This document shows, piece after piece, positions 23,401-34,442 of a stretch of DNA of 64,000 bases. The DNA is taken from assembly GCA_023630585.1 (NCBI GenBank), contig CM042543.1, positions 14,485,760-14,549,759 of the forward strand, written 5' to 3'. How positions within the stretch are numbered: the stretch's first letter is position 1; the number at the start of each line of letters is the position of its first letter. A program made the translations under genes and the position numbers. The stretch comes from Cranoglanis bouderius (Eukaryota; Chordata; Actinopteri; Siluriformes; Cranoglanididae). The notes beneath the pieces are model-generated. The model worked only from the letters and a program-made list of their open reading frames with translations, did not search any database and was not told the DNA's origin.

Positions 23401-25205
23401 TTTCTTTTCTTCTTCTTTTTGCCTATGGGCTTGACTGTCTCTTCTTTCTCCTCCTCTAGGATATCATTTTGAAAGTCTTCCTTTGCATTAGTTTTATCAG
23501 CTGCTAACTCCATCCGATTTTGGTGGAATTTTGATGGAAGTTCACTTATAATATCGAAGAGGCGTGAGTATTATAAAGACAGAAAATTTAAAAAGATTAT
23601 TCTGATTCTTTTAAGCTTGTCAAAACAAACTGAAAATGGAAGAAAATTAATATTGTTAATAAAATTGAAAAAAAAAAACAAATTTTAGTTGAGAAGTTTC
23701 TGTGTAGGAGATTAATCACACATAACTTTATTGAAATACATCAATCTCTGTACCAACTCAATTACTGTACATTCTCACCTTTCATCTCCTTTACTTTCTT
23801 TCAGATTCTTCTTTTTCTTTTTCTTTTCAAATTCATTGTTTAATACAATTCTTTCTTGCAGTGTTTCACTCTGTTTCTTTTGCTGGGTTTTCTTCAGAGC
23901 CCTCTGCTCCTCCTGTGTAATCTGTTGCTGATACTCCTGAAGGAGATCATCTTCACGTTCAGACTCTGCTTTCATAACACCAGCATCATCGTCTCTTCTA
24001 CCCTTCCCTTTTTTAGCCTTTCTCTTCTGCCCCAAATCTGCCTCAGCAGGAAGTTTTGTTTCAGATCTCAGGGCATTCTTCTCACTCTCATCTTCATCTT
24101 GAAGAGGTGGTGGTGGAGGGAGTGCTCTTTTGCTCTTCTTTCTTCCTGAGATTGCAGTGGACATTTCCTCACCCACATTACTGATGTTGGCTTTCTTGAA
24201 CACCTCATTCTCCCTGCGCCTGTTCTTCGTGTACCTTGGGCTGCCCTGAACAGGGTCATATGTGTTATTGAGAATGGTCTCATCTTCCTCAGTGTCTTTG
24301 GTCAGGTTGTTCCTTAAGGTCTGAAGCTGCAAGAGAACAGAATGGGGGCAAAACATTTAAAATACTGAGCAAGAAAATCTGCCTATTTAATGCTTACACT
24401 ACTACACATGGTAATGGTCAATTGTGAATTGCTTTCATTTCTACCTAATTCATTTCATACCTCAACATTCTCCTGCAGCTGCTCAGATTGTTGTTTGGGC
24501 TTTTTCTTCTGTGAAGGAGGATTTGTATATCTCCTTAAAACCTCATCAAATTGGGTTCTCGGCTTTGCTCTCACATCACTTTGACCTGTTAAAAACGCGA
24601 GTTTAACTGTCAAATGGCACCACATACACTATATGGCCAAAAGTATTTGGATACCTGACCATCACACCCATGTGCGCCCATTCCAAAACCACAGGCATCA
24701 ACACAGAGTTGATCCCCCTTTACTGTTTAAATAACCTCCATATTTTGTGTGAAAGCTTTCCACTATATTTTGGAGCGTGGATGTGGGAATTTGCCCATTC
24801 GACTACAAGAGCATTAGTGAGGTCAGGCACTGATGCCTAGGGTGCTGTCAGATTTCCAGTTCATCTCAAACGTGTTCAGTGGGTTGAGGTCAAGGCTCTG
24901 TGCAGGCCACTCAAGTTCTTCCACATCAACCTTGGCAAACCGTGTCCTTATGAACCTCACTTTGTGCACAGGGGCACAGTCATGCTGGAACAGGTTTGAG
25001 CCCTTTCCAGTAAAGGGAATTCTTAATGATACAGCATACAAAGACATTCTACACAATTGAGTGTGTACAACTTTGCGGCAACAGTTTGGAGAAAACCCAC
25101 ATATGGGTGTGATGGTCAGGTGTCCACATATGTTTGGCCAAATAGTGTAGTACTTTGTGTGGGGGTGAGAATAAATGTGAGTATAAAGTCCTTACCTGCC
25201 GGCAT
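12927..25205 (-). CDS. ahi1: AHI1 / jouberin, WD40-SH3 ciliary protein (spliced)
   Basis: Jouberin acts at the ciliary transition zone and basal body; loss causes Joubert syndrome in humans. Coding exons, 5' to 3' on the minus strand: 25205-25196, 24585-24461, 24326-23779, 23544-23396, 23287-23098, 22910-22718, 22637-22542, 21349-21164, 20839-20687, 20389-20257, 20057-19934, 19850-19621, 19528-19422, 19310-19192, 16862-16732, 16236-16096, 16041-15995, 15416-15234, 15069-15024, 14912-14875, 14758-14686, 14498-14443, 14114-13952, 13866-13772, 13471-13392, 13122-12927. They total 3,612 nt, in frame, 1,203 aa (human 1,196). A Lys/Glu-rich N-terminus is followed from about residue 300 by LVLGVYIHRTDRL and LFFE, WD40 repeats at about 560-880, SH3 at 1027-1080 (ending YFPAAYV) and a KRKKKKVKK tail. 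The junctions at 14686 and 14498 are the least certain. Confidence 0.93.
13952..14114 (-). other. ahi1: ahi1 SH3-domain exon
   Basis: The exon encodes a nearly whole SH3 fold: LYDYNASRSDELTLRRGD (ALYDY and RT loop), then DNWWFG (the ligand-binding Trp pair) and RGYFPAAYV (the last strand with the binding-surface Pro and Tyr). It enters in phase 0 and leaves in phase 1. SH3 domains bind proline-rich peptides; the partner cannot be told from sequence. Confidence 0.93.
14258..14304 (-). other. ahi1: Duplicated ahi1 exon, possible alternative exon
   Basis: This is a 47-nt second copy of the exon at 15995-16041, with 45 of 47 bases identical and its own acceptor (CTACCAG|) and donor (ATG|GTACTT). 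It would encode (D)SEFPLQVETDVEQQM against DSDFPLQVETDVEQQM. It enters in phase 1 and leaves in phase 0, so it fits directly before the SH3 exon if the 14498-14443 exon is skipped. Including both would break the frame. It was not counted in the 1,203-aa model. Flanking intron sequence is not shared beyond a few bases. Confidence 0.7.
16985..17300 (+). mobile_element. Tc1-family transposase fragment
   Basis: The plus-strand frame contains FCWHGLSPPTLNGRVTANQ and PGRSGLFQDYNPQ, resembling the central DDE part of a Tc1 transposase in which FQDDN would be expected (here FQDYN, a damaged catalytic position). No ends are recognised. It lies in an ahi1 intron beside the next element. Confidence 0.6.
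17314..18740 (-). mobile_element. Tc1-like transposon in ahi1 intron, dead
   Basis: The ends TACAGTGCTGTGAAAAAGTA (17314) and ACTTTTTAACAGCACTGTA (to 18740) are inverted repeats on TA. The minus strand encodes fragments such as PMVKHGGGSVMVWGCF and TSKDLQASLASIKVTVHDST. The frames are broken. It belongs to a family distinct from copies A and B. Confidence 0.9.
18938..19102. repeat. Short inverted-repeat element, tentative
   Basis: AAAAAGTCAGGAACCAA near 18947 is mirrored by TTGGTTCCTGACTCTGTACA near 19080-19098. The interior has a duplicated ATATGTTGAGCAAA. It is non-coding and may be a small MITE. Confidence 0.45.
20458..20645. repeat. (AAT)n plus widespread fish repeat
   Basis: An (AAT) microsatellite at 20460-20490 is followed by a segment starting ATTTATATAGCGCTTTTCTA and containing the internal inverted pair AGCGCTTTTCTA / CAAAGCGCTTTACATAG. 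This is typical of an abundant fish interspersed repeat. It is non-coding and lies in an ahi1 intron. Confidence 0.6.
21433..22540 (+). mobile_element. Decayed Tc1-like element in ahi1 intron
   Basis: The left end near 21433 (TACAGTGCATGACAAAAATA) is followed by remnants. The plus strand at 22123-22320 encodes a transposase N-terminus starting MKTKELSNQIWDKVCKSINQ. The right end is not clear and seems to run close to the ahi1 exon at 22542. It has a GACGGACAGAC-rich patch near 21782-21812 and broken frames. Confidence 0.6.
24625..25149 (-). mobile_element. Tc1-derived deletion element (about 525 bp)
   Basis: The ends TACACTATATGGCCAAAAGT and its complement at 25149 lie on TA. The minus strand retains only the transposase C-terminal part (DCAPVHKVRFIRTRFAKVD, WPAQSLDLNPLNTFE). 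It is the same family as 5081-5610. It fills most of the intron between the 10-nt first coding exon of ahi1 and the next exon. Confidence 0.85.
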
Positions 25206-25271
25206 TCTCGAAAATTCGGGGGCAATTCATTCTGTGTACAAAATAGACCTAAATCTGAAAATTATTAAAAT

Positions 25272-25295
25272 ACACACACACACACACACACACAT
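25272..25295. repeat. (CA)n microsatellite
   Basis: About twelve CA units just upstream (in ahi1 sense) of the ahi1 start codon exon, followed by a short (TA)n. Confidence 0.9.
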
Positions 25296-25849
25296 ATATA
25301 TTCTTTTTTTTACTGCTTAACATGTGGACTAAAACATGAAAGAGTAATGTGAAGTAACAGGATATGCAGGACTTTCTACTTTAGTATCCGCCAAAGAGGA
25401 TTCTGCTGATTCTGATGCTTGAGTGAAAATAGCATGAAGTGAATTCTGATGGTTTAAGCTGCTTCAGAAAAGCCTGGCAAAGTTAGTTAGCTAGCTGGCT
25501 AATCCAAGTAATCACCAGGTATTTAACGTTTTAATTACAGTTAGAAACCATAATGCATAGGTTACAGTAATATGCATAATGATCTGATTCTTGAAAACTG
25601 TTTTACAAAGAAATCGAGACTTTTATGTGACTTTTTGTGTTTATTAAGGCGTGTCTGCGTTGTGTCTGAATCACCGTTATTTCACTTAACGCAGCTCTAA
25701 TGTTGTCCACGTTAGCCAGCCTGCTACCATAATAAAATCACATTAGCAACTAATATAAACTAACGACCAGCTTAACCTTTTCGTAATAATCAAAACGTAT
25801 TAGGATCTGTTATATAGCATATGTTACTTACCTAAAAACTAAATCATGG

Positions 25850-26070
25850 CTTTTCAAAGATTGTTGTTGTTGTTTTTGTTTTTTTTTTAACTAGCTATTG
25901 TATTAGCCAGTGAGCGGTTGCGATGGTATCCAATAATAAACACGGTCTAGCGCAGCCTCCGTGTGACGTTTAATCTAAAATCACCAATCAGAGCACAGCA
26001 CCGATGCTCGTCAGCGCGCGACGCTCCCCTGCGTGAGAAATCTCTGCAGTCAGCTTAGTTTATTCTCTAA
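25850..26070 (-). promoter_or_regulatory. ahi1: Probable ahi1 promoter region
   Basis: A CpG-containing stretch (GCGCGCGACGC near 26014) about 0.7-0.9 kb upstream of the ahi1 ATG, with a CRE-like TGACGTTT at about 25963. The surroundings are AT-rich. No TATA box is obvious and the first non-coding exon cannot be delimited. Confidence 0.35.
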
Positions 26071-27444
26071 CAACACAGCGCCCTCTGCTGCTCATGTGCA
26101 CACATTCGACAATGGGGACCACCGTGTGTCAAAATAACATGCTGGCACTCTATCTGCCCAGAAGTATGTGGGTCTGGACCAGAGTGCAGCAAATTAGCTA
26201 CATGCGGAAGACGAATAACAGACGATTCTGTAACATTAGTTTAACCAACACAAAACAATACTGGTCGTAGCTTTTTCTTGTATCACAGAAATAATGTTCC
26301 AGTTTCTAAGTGACAGTGTTCCTCAACTTTGATGCACATTGACCCCCCAAAACCAATTTTAGTGCATGCTGAGGTGCATGTGTCCGAATAAATCAAGGCG
26401 AAGTGAGCATTTCCATCTAAGATTATGTCATATGGAAATGGAAACTATATGTTTCAAGAAACACGAAACTTAATTTGCAAAGTTTATATACCTAATAATA
26501 ATCTGTGTTGTTCTCGGAAGACAATGGGGGTAAAACACCAATAACTTGTGAAACCTTTAAAGAGAAAGCGCCATACACCTCTCATACCTGACACTGAAAA
26601 AAATCTAGAAGGTCGTGCTTCTTTTTTTTCCGTGTTATTATTATTCTTAGACAATACCTTTTTGCACATGTACTATACAAATTATGATTAACAATAGCAT
26701 AACTTAAAAACTAAACTTCAACATCCTCCATGACTATTCTCCTGGCTGCTTCCTTCTTAAAATAGCTTTCACTACTTTAAAAAAAAAAAAATATCAAATA
26801 CATTAGTGGAATAATAGGAGTGAAATAATAATTACTGTGCGTGAAACTCTTTAAAATATGGTGCTTACATACAAATTATTACTACAGCCAAAGAGATCAA
26901 AGCCTTTAAAAGATTTTGACATCCATCACGCCTCACTGAGTGAGTTGTTTATTGGAGGCTATATCCTGCATGAAATGCAGTCAGCTGTACATGAAAGCGA
27001 ACAGTTGATTGTAGTGAAAATGTGTGTGTGAGGTGTGTTAATGGCTGGTTCGCTTCAGATGTTATGAAGTGCTCGCGTCTAACTGATTTATGTGGTTAAC
27101 TCCTGATTCCTAAGTAATCCGATGTGTTATTTCTGAAACTAAATCTGAACCTGCTAAATTCCATTGCTTTCTCCATCTTCCCTAACTAGCCTATTTGGTT
27201 CAAGATCATAAGCATTTATATGGTAACCTATAAATGACATGAAATTCATACAATACAAACTTTTTTTTTATACAGAAGGCTATAACATTAAGCATCAAGA
27301 CTGCAAAATTCATTGGTTTTATTTTCAGAAGGTAAAAGTGAAATCACAGTGCCTTTTGTTTGGCAAAATAAACTAACGCGACTCAAGACAATATTACACG
27401 CATTATTTTCAAGTGCTCAGTTGAATAGTGAGAAGTCCTCGCTT
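26071..27444. other. Spacer between ahi1 and lefty
   Basis: No gene or clear mobile element is seen. On the minus strand an AATAAA at 27323-27318, about 120 bases after the lefty stop, is a likely polyadenylation signal for lefty. Confidence 0.4.
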
Positions 27445-29027
27445 TTAAGCTATGGAAATCTTGTCCATGGAACATCCGCATTTTTCAACGATCATGTTGG
27501 GAAATTCGGCCACTTCGATCTGGGTGTAGTCCCCTTTCTTCACCAGGTACATAACCGGCAGAGGTGCGCTTTCCACTACTGAGCAGGATCTCGGTCCGTA
27601 GCCGTAATTACGCTTCGGCTGCTTACATCCTCCTGTGCAGCGGAAAGCCTGATATCCAACAGGCTCCACAATCCAATACTGCGCCCACGTTACTTCCCGG
27701 AAGTTGATGTAACGCTCTTCCCGGCAGCACGCCTGATTGTCCGCGCCGCGCCTGCAGTCACCCAGGGACCTGTATAGAATAATGCATTAGTGACACTGCT
27801 GATATATCCTGAAAACACAGAAACGTACACGGTGGTGGGTATCGGGTTATTCTAAGCCTATACTGCTATAACATCACTTACCCATATTCTTCCAAGTTCA
27901 AGGTGTACAGGATGAGCTCAGGTGTCCCTGCAGTCTTGTCGAGGTTGTTCAGAGTGTTTTGCTTGGTGAACCGCACTCTCTTTGCCATTTCGGCAGCATA
28001 ACTTCCAGGCCTCTCTCCTTCGATCCGCACCTCCAAATGCAGTGGGCTTTTCGTCAGTGACTTGGACCAGTAATGAACCGCCTGGGTCACGTCAAAGCTC
28101 CTCCAGCCGACCTCGTTTACTGGTACCAACCTGTCCGAGAGAGGAACAAACATTAAGCAATGCCTTCCTCCTTTATTAAGCAATGAATCAGAGTCAGAAA
28201 TCAAGTGTATGTCTCAACATACTGCTTCTATGCGCTTACCTTGAGTCTACCAGTGAGGTGTGGTTGGACTCGTTGCACAGCCAGTATATGCTCACTCGGG
28301 CGTGATTGACGGGTCTGTGCTTCTTCTTCTCGGTCACGGGGAGTTTACGCAGAGCAGTCTGATAAAGTTTGAGCTCTGCCATGGCCACCTCGCTGTTTTC
28401 TTTCAGCCGTGTCTCCATGTCAAACACGAGGTGTTGTCGGGTCATGTCTGAGTATTTAATTTCCCCTGTTATATCTGGGAAAATATATAAGAGGAGACTT
28501 TAAATCTTAGTCAGCTATCCGAGCCCAGTTAGACATATAAACACTGTACACTCTCAGAAAAAGGGTACTAAAGTTGTTGCTGGGGTGGTACTATGTTTTG
28601 TACCTTTACTATGTATACTTTACTATATACACTTTATGCATGTTCCGGGATGAAAAATAGCCTATATATTAAGGATGTATTTTTTTTCCTTTTATTCTGG
28701 GAGAGAAAGGCTGCAGTTGACATTATTCGTATATTTAATACTTTGGACAAAAATCAATTTACCTGTGTTGCCATGGATACGCCTGAGGATTCCCGCCAAA
28801 CTGGGCAGAGACCTCCGCCTCCGAGCATGGTGCAGTTTCAGCATGGACAGATACTTGCTCTTGATGTGATTCGGGACCACCAGATTTTCCAAGTCTCTCT
28901 TCTGGATGCTGGGAAGTTCCGTTAGTCCGAGTTTTTGTAGAATCGCCTCCTTCATGTCTTCAGTGGAGTAAGTTTGCGCCAGAGAGATGAGCGTTGCACA
29001 CAGCAGCAGGTGGATGAGGAGAGCCAT
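27445..29027 (-). CDS. lefty1: Lefty, TGF-beta superfamily Nodal antagonist (spliced)
   Basis: Lefty is a secreted inhibitor that blocks Nodal and its EGF-CFC coreceptor, sets left-right asymmetry and limits mesendoderm induction. Four exons on the minus strand: 29027-28763, 28474-28240, 28130-27882, 27769-27445; 1,074 nt, 357 aa, the usual size. A signal peptide is seen at residues 1-19 (hydrophobic LLIHLLLCATLISLA). The prodomain includes a basic ARRRRS stretch at about 68-73 and GWRSFDVTQAVHYW near 175-188. The cystine-knot region has CC at 264-265, FRCTGGC at 292-298 and ends KCGCSMDKISIA; the lone C-X-C close to the terminus with a short tail is lefty-like. It lacks the extra cysteine used for dimerisation in ordinary TGF-betas, as far as can be read. 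Whether it is the lefty1 or lefty2 paralogue is inferred, not proven. Confidence 0.95.
28551..28640. repeat. MITE remnant in lefty intron 1
   Basis: It contains CTCTCAGAAAAAGGGTACTA and GTTGCTGGGGTGGTACTATG, matching the ends of the MITEs at 1996-2307 and 29364-29560. Only one end is evident. Confidence 0.5.
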
Positions 29028-29101
29028 GTCGTAGAATCGCAGTGCTACACGTTCACTACTGTGAAGTGACTCCTAAGTAACTGGGCTCAGGAGTGCCTTC
29101 T

Positions 29102-29109
29102 CCTTATAT
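29102..29109 (-). promoter_or_regulatory. lefty1: TATA box of lefty
   Basis: The minus strand reads ATATAAGG, 75-82 bases upstream of the ATG, leaving a 5' UTR of about 50 bases if initiation is about 30 bases downstream. A TATA promoter suits a sharply timed embryonic gene. Confidence 0.65.
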
Positions 29110-29363
29110 TCAGCTGAACCCCCTGCATTACATCACGTCTAGACCACTTTACAGCCACTTCACGCCGGGGGATGGGAAGGGAGGGAGTTGTTAGTAACCT
29201 GAAGAGTCTGAGCCACTTCAAAGATACGTCGCTAGGGAGTCGTTACTTTGTTTTCTCAGATGAGTGTCTCAAAACTATATAAATAAAAAAAATAAAAATC
29301 TACATGCTGCCCAAAGCATGCATCTGAATGTAACTTGATCAGTGACATAATGAAGGCCGGTTC

Positions 29364-29560
29364 CCTCTCAGAAAATATTGTACTAAACGATATGCTTACT
29401 GTTCCTTGTCGCTGGGGTGTTAATACATTACACTGCTACATTGCATTCACATGATTGTGTAAAAGAGTTCAGATAGGTACAGAATCATGTACTGTAGAAG
29501 GTAGCACTCCAGTGACCATGGTCCAGAAGGAAAGGTACAGTACTTTTTTTCAGAATGTGA
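29364..29560. mobile_element. MITE in lefty upstream region
   Basis: The left end CCTCTCAGAAAATATTGTAC and the right half GGTACAGTACTTTTTTTCAG form imperfect inverted repeats. The GTCGCTGGGGTG core is shared with the 1996-2307 element. It is non-coding. Confidence 0.5.
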
Positions 29561-31615
29561 CTGTAAGCTATGCATCATTACACCCTGACACTTCAATAAA
29601 GTTTTAATATTAGCAGATTTTCATTCATATGATACTATCCACATTAATGACAAATTTGGGTCCACGTTTGTTGCTTGGGTTTAAGTCTAGCGATTTATTT
29701 CGGCTGAATATATTTAGAGGCAAAGTGTATTCAGAAATTATTTTATCTCTTATAAGGATCAAGTTTATTACAGATACAGACCACAGTGTTGGACACTTGG
29801 AAATGTGGATTGGAAGAAGTTTTCTTAAGGGGGTGATTATCTATTTCTGCTCTAGGATCAGTCAGACCTTTTTTTGGAGGACTAAAGTTGGTCTCAGTCT
29901 TCCTTGTGTATTGGCTTATAGGTTTTCTATCAGACAACTCAGGCCTCTGAAAGGTCTGATGATAGACCAACTATTCCCAGACAAGTAACCAAATATTCTC
30001 CCTGCAGCCTGCTGTTAATCATGTTATTAAGTTATTTTGTCATGATGGAAAATATTTACATTATGATATTCATGTTATTGTATTAATTTTATAATAATAT
30101 TATTATATTATTGCTATTTAATTGAGACATTAATTCAGTAACAGTGCAAAAACAGTGTTACTATATATGGAAGTTGCATATTGAAATACCCTAAAGCAAA
30201 CAAATATTGGTTAATAAAATACTTTTCTTTGTTGTCTACACAGCTCCTTACACATTAATTATATCACAAATTCAATTTATGAACTTTCCTAATCGAATGG
30301 ATATCATGCTATATAGGTTATCCAGCTATATCAAAATTATTCATATATTTAAATTAGATTTAAACGATTCATGTATCTAATCCTTTCCATGAAACTGTTA
30401 ACCAAGACGTTCCACATAATAGTCTACCATCCAGTTATTTATGAGTTTTGATGTCAGTGAACAGTTAATACTCCTGACTAGACTTGGAATTCATTACATA
30501 GACTACACTCCCTATATGATTTACTTGACATTCCAAATCCAATTATACAAAATGCCAGTGGTCTGACATCTTAATTGAATAAAAGGAGCCTACAGGTTTT
30601 CTGATCTCTTATGTTTTCCTTGAGTATTCGCTTCCAGTCTTTCCAATTTCATGTGAATACACATGTAATTTCACTCTGAGTAATACATGTTTATTCTGTC
30701 TGTTTAAAATTACATTGCTTTTGTCATTAAATACTTTCTGTTTAATGTGTTCAGTATAGAGTGTGTCACTATGTATATATGAATATCTTGATTTATGTTT
30801 TAGTTTTTCTATGAATGGTTTAGTTTTAATGTAATAAAAAAAATATATTGACTGTCCTTTGTGAAACTTTTTCTGAAATTATTTTAGATCAAAGAGCGTT
30901 ACTCTGTCCACCTTGAAGATGAATAAATATGGATAATTTTCTGTTATAAGTGTGTGATTGGTTGATGCATGCACATGTTTTGGTATATTTAGTAGTAAGA
31001 TGTTAAGTGTACTAAATATTCATTGAGTGATATCTCCTAAAGGAAATATATGTCTAAAGTTAGTCTGGGCAAATTTTCAAAGGTTTTGTGCAAACATGTT
31101 AAGCATACGAAATATTCATATAAACCATAAAAATTCATAGGAATTCGTAGTAAAAATGTATAAGATTTTAAAGTTGTATGCTGTAGTCTAGTCTACTGCG
31201 TTATTATCGTTGGCCTAGCAGTTGGTTTACTTCTCAACACACACATATTATATAGACTCATTTATTTGCTGTGTAGCATGGTATTTAGGCTTTAGCCTAC
31301 TACATAGGCTACTTTAAAGAACAGTTAGATGATCTAGATGAAAGTTGGGAATTGTCTGTTTTTTCGCCAAATGAAAAACAATAGCCCAGTGGGATAAAAA
31401 CAACGTTAAACATCGGTCCTTTCTTTTAGCCTTTTAATCAAAACACAATTCCAATAAACACATTAGGCAATGTGTTAATTATAGGCGTGTCGCACATTAG
31501 CATCACAACGTGGATCCATTGACGACTAGCCGCTTTATAGACTACCATCCGATATTCATTTTTTCTGAATGAAATATAGGCTGTGGAATATGTCTGTTAT
31601 ATAAACACACACGTG

Positions 31616-31653
<38 letters not shown>

Positions 31654-33150
31654 TCATATGTAGTATGAAAAGTCCACAAAACGGACGACTATCCATTAAA
31701 ATACAGGCTGTATAAACATGCTGTCACGAGCTGGGATGCCTTTCACACACCTTTAATTAACACTGATTAGTCCTCACACAGCAACCGAGTCACTCCATCA
31801 AGTAACTAGGCTAAACACATTACACAGAAATAGTGAGAAACAAACAAACAAGTGTTTGTGGAGGACACTGTATAATCAGAGTTTCCGCTAAAAAAAAAAA
31901 AAAAACTGTTCAACGTATCCGGGAATAATAAAGTGATAAAATCCGGTCATCTCATTTTGGTGTTTATTTTGCATCTTAACGTTTGGACTATGCATAGTAT
32001 ATGCGATTGTGGCGGCGGGGACGTGGTCGAACATCAGCTGTTAGCCCGAGTTTACATGTATGTGTCTGTGCTTTCAGTACCTCCTGTAACGAGAGAGAGA
32101 GAGAGAGAGACGTGTGTGTGTGTGTCGTCGAGTGGGCTGACGTAGTTGTATATTTTGAGTTGTATGTATTATTACAAAACGAACCAGCAATCCCGCTGAT
32201 CAAATTCAGCTCTTCATTTGTCCAGCAGTCGGCGCTATTACATCATCATCGTTATTATTGTCGCTATATAGCTTACATGAAAAAACAAGGACGATTTAGT
32301 CTATTTTTAACCCAGCTAAACGTTACTCATATTTTACATATTGATTTTTTGAGCCCTCTTTCTTCGATGATGTAGCCTAGATTGCATGTGCAAAACTGAC
32401 TACCTGGTCCTTTAAAAATAAAATGATCCTAACAAATTGCACACGGTGTGTTTATATATTTGCCGACCCATTTTTTGGTTTCTTGTAATAATGAACATCT
32501 GTGAAACATAAATTCAGTTTCTTTCTTTTGTTCATTTTTGTCCTGCAGACATCTGACCCTTGGCACTCAAGTGTTTTTACACTTGTACATGGTAGATTTG
32601 TGTTGCTATAAATCATCAGAGGTGAAGTGCACATATCTGCTGTTTGGAAAGTAACATGTTGTATTTCTTTGCAGAGCATATCTGACTAAATCTGCCCCCC
32701 CCCCCCCCCCTCCCCCCTTTTTTTTTTGTAAATATGCTTTTCAGGGGATTTGTTGAAATCATATAGGCACCAAATAAACGTTTTTGTGTGTTGTTGTTGT
32801 TCTGAAAGACATTTGTAAATAAAATGTTAGCTGTGACTGATGGACAGCTGGACCCCTGGGACCACCAGTGTGCAAGCTGGTCAAGGAAAAAGAGACTGGG
32901 GGAGGAAAACACTGTCACAAATAATCGATCCTGCGTTCATTTCTTTGGCTAATGGGGGAGTCCCAACAAATGCACACAACAAATAAATAATGAGCAATGA
33001 CATTGTTGGAAAAAGCCCACGAAAAGATACCAGTTCACAACATCTCTTTAGATTTTAAAAAGCTTCAGCTAACTAACTTTGTTCCTCTACCACAATACAA
33101 AATAGTCGTATCTTTATCAGTGATTTATGTTGCAGAAATAGCGGAATAGG
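29561..33150. other. Divergent spacer between lefty and cdc42bpa
   Basis: AT-rich sequence without recognisable exons. It includes a (GA)n tract at about 31618-31648, a mixed GA/GT tract at 32090-32125, and a C-run of about 20 followed by Ts at 32693-32728. A single TGTGTATT match to the FoxH1 consensus lies at 29905-29912, about 0.9 kb upstream of lefty; one such match could be chance. Confidence 0.4.
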
Positions 33151-33199
33151 CACTTCCAGCATCCCTGAATTTCCACATAAAGCAAAACAGCTGTTATGC

Positions 33200-34442
33200 G
33201 CTCGTCGCCATGTTGGTGTGGAATTCTCTCTGGCTTAAATTCAAATGACTCCCGACTCCCTCTATAGGGACACTATACCGGATATAAAATTGTGGCTTCT
33301 GCGTTCTACGTAGTGCACTACATGTAGGGAGACGATTAGGATGGAGCCTTTTCTTGCCGCTGCCGCCGCATTCCCTGAGCGCGGTGGGCTGCGGGCTGAA
33401 GTCGTACAGGGGAGAGGCACGGATTTCCATAGGGCTGTGGGACACGGGGAATGTTAGTTACTGTTCATCCTGGCGATTTTCGACTGTGGACTGTGGAAAG
33501 GACTTCTTTATAGAGGCGTCGGTTTATTTTTGCGGACTGTCCGTGCTGCCGATCAACTAATTTTTTTTTTTGGAAGTTGTATCAAGTTAGTTAGCTAGCT
33601 AGGTTTTCGGCTATCAAGCTTGGCTGCTATAGCTACAGAGTAGTGTCATTAGCTCGCTTAGAAGTTACTTTGTGGCTAGCCAAACGTAGTTCGCAAAAGG
33701 ATCTAATTAATGTGTGTAGATACGTTAATGTTTTGCAAACTAATTTATTGTACTAAGTAGTGTCGCTTAAACCAAGGTTTAATAAAACATTTCCATTGTC
33801 TAGTGTCTAGGTATTCAAGAGTTAACCTTACCTAGCGCAATCCTATCGTTAGCTACTTAGCTACCTAGCATATCTTCTGCAGCAGGGTTTGCTCACGTTA
33901 GCTGGTTGTAACCGATGCAGCTGAAGACAAATTGATAAACAGTTTTATTATTATTATTATTATTTTTATTATTATTATTTTTACAGAATATACATTTTAA
34001 ATATGAACAGCTTGTTATTTTCTTACAAACGGGCTCTGTTTTATTAAGAAGCAAGGCGTGTGAACAGTGGAGCGACATCACGTCTAGCCAGGCTGATATT
34101 TGTTTAATTTCTGACTCGACTAAATTGTGACTCCAACAACTTTCAGAAAATGTAGCGGACAGTATTAGGTGAACGAAATAAATACAACAAGCTCCCCCCC
34201 GAAAAAAAAAAACTAGCTAGCTTTCTAGCTAAGGCAGTGTGAGCACACCATGGTTCTCTGTTGTATATGAATGGGAGCATGAAGTGTTTTCTTCTGGAGC
34301 TTAGCTAGCTAGCTGTGTGTGTGTTTGTAGCCTCAGCACCGACGTGGCTAGCTGACTCCCTTTTTAATGTCAGTGTTTATATTTTCAACACAATTCTGTC
34401 AGATATTGTAAAGGCAGAGACTACCACGTTTTTAATTCCACC
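33200..34442 (+). promoter_or_regulatory. cdc42bpa: Probable cdc42bpa promoter and 5' UTR
   Basis: A GC- and CpG-richer patch at about 33320-33480 (GCTGCCGCCGCATTC) precedes the start codon by 1 kb. Between them is AT-rich sequence with TAGCTAGC-type short repeats and an (ATT)n patch near 33945-33978. The start site cannot be fixed. Confidence 0.4.

Noticed and set aside
29629..29988. 119-codon open frame on the plus strand upstream of lefty
   Set aside because: No recognisable family, no splice or promoter context, and composition like the surrounding AT-rich spacer. The opposite strand is also partly open, as expected by chance.
31988..32375. Overlapping open frames on both strands in the lefty-cdc42bpa spacer
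   Set aside because: They arise from GA/GT microsatellite translated in several frames (RERERE, HTHTH). There is no gene structure.
32001..32375. Upstream small gene divergent from lefty
   Set aside because: No conserved protein features. The frame crosses simple repeats and lacks credible splice or polyadenylation signals.
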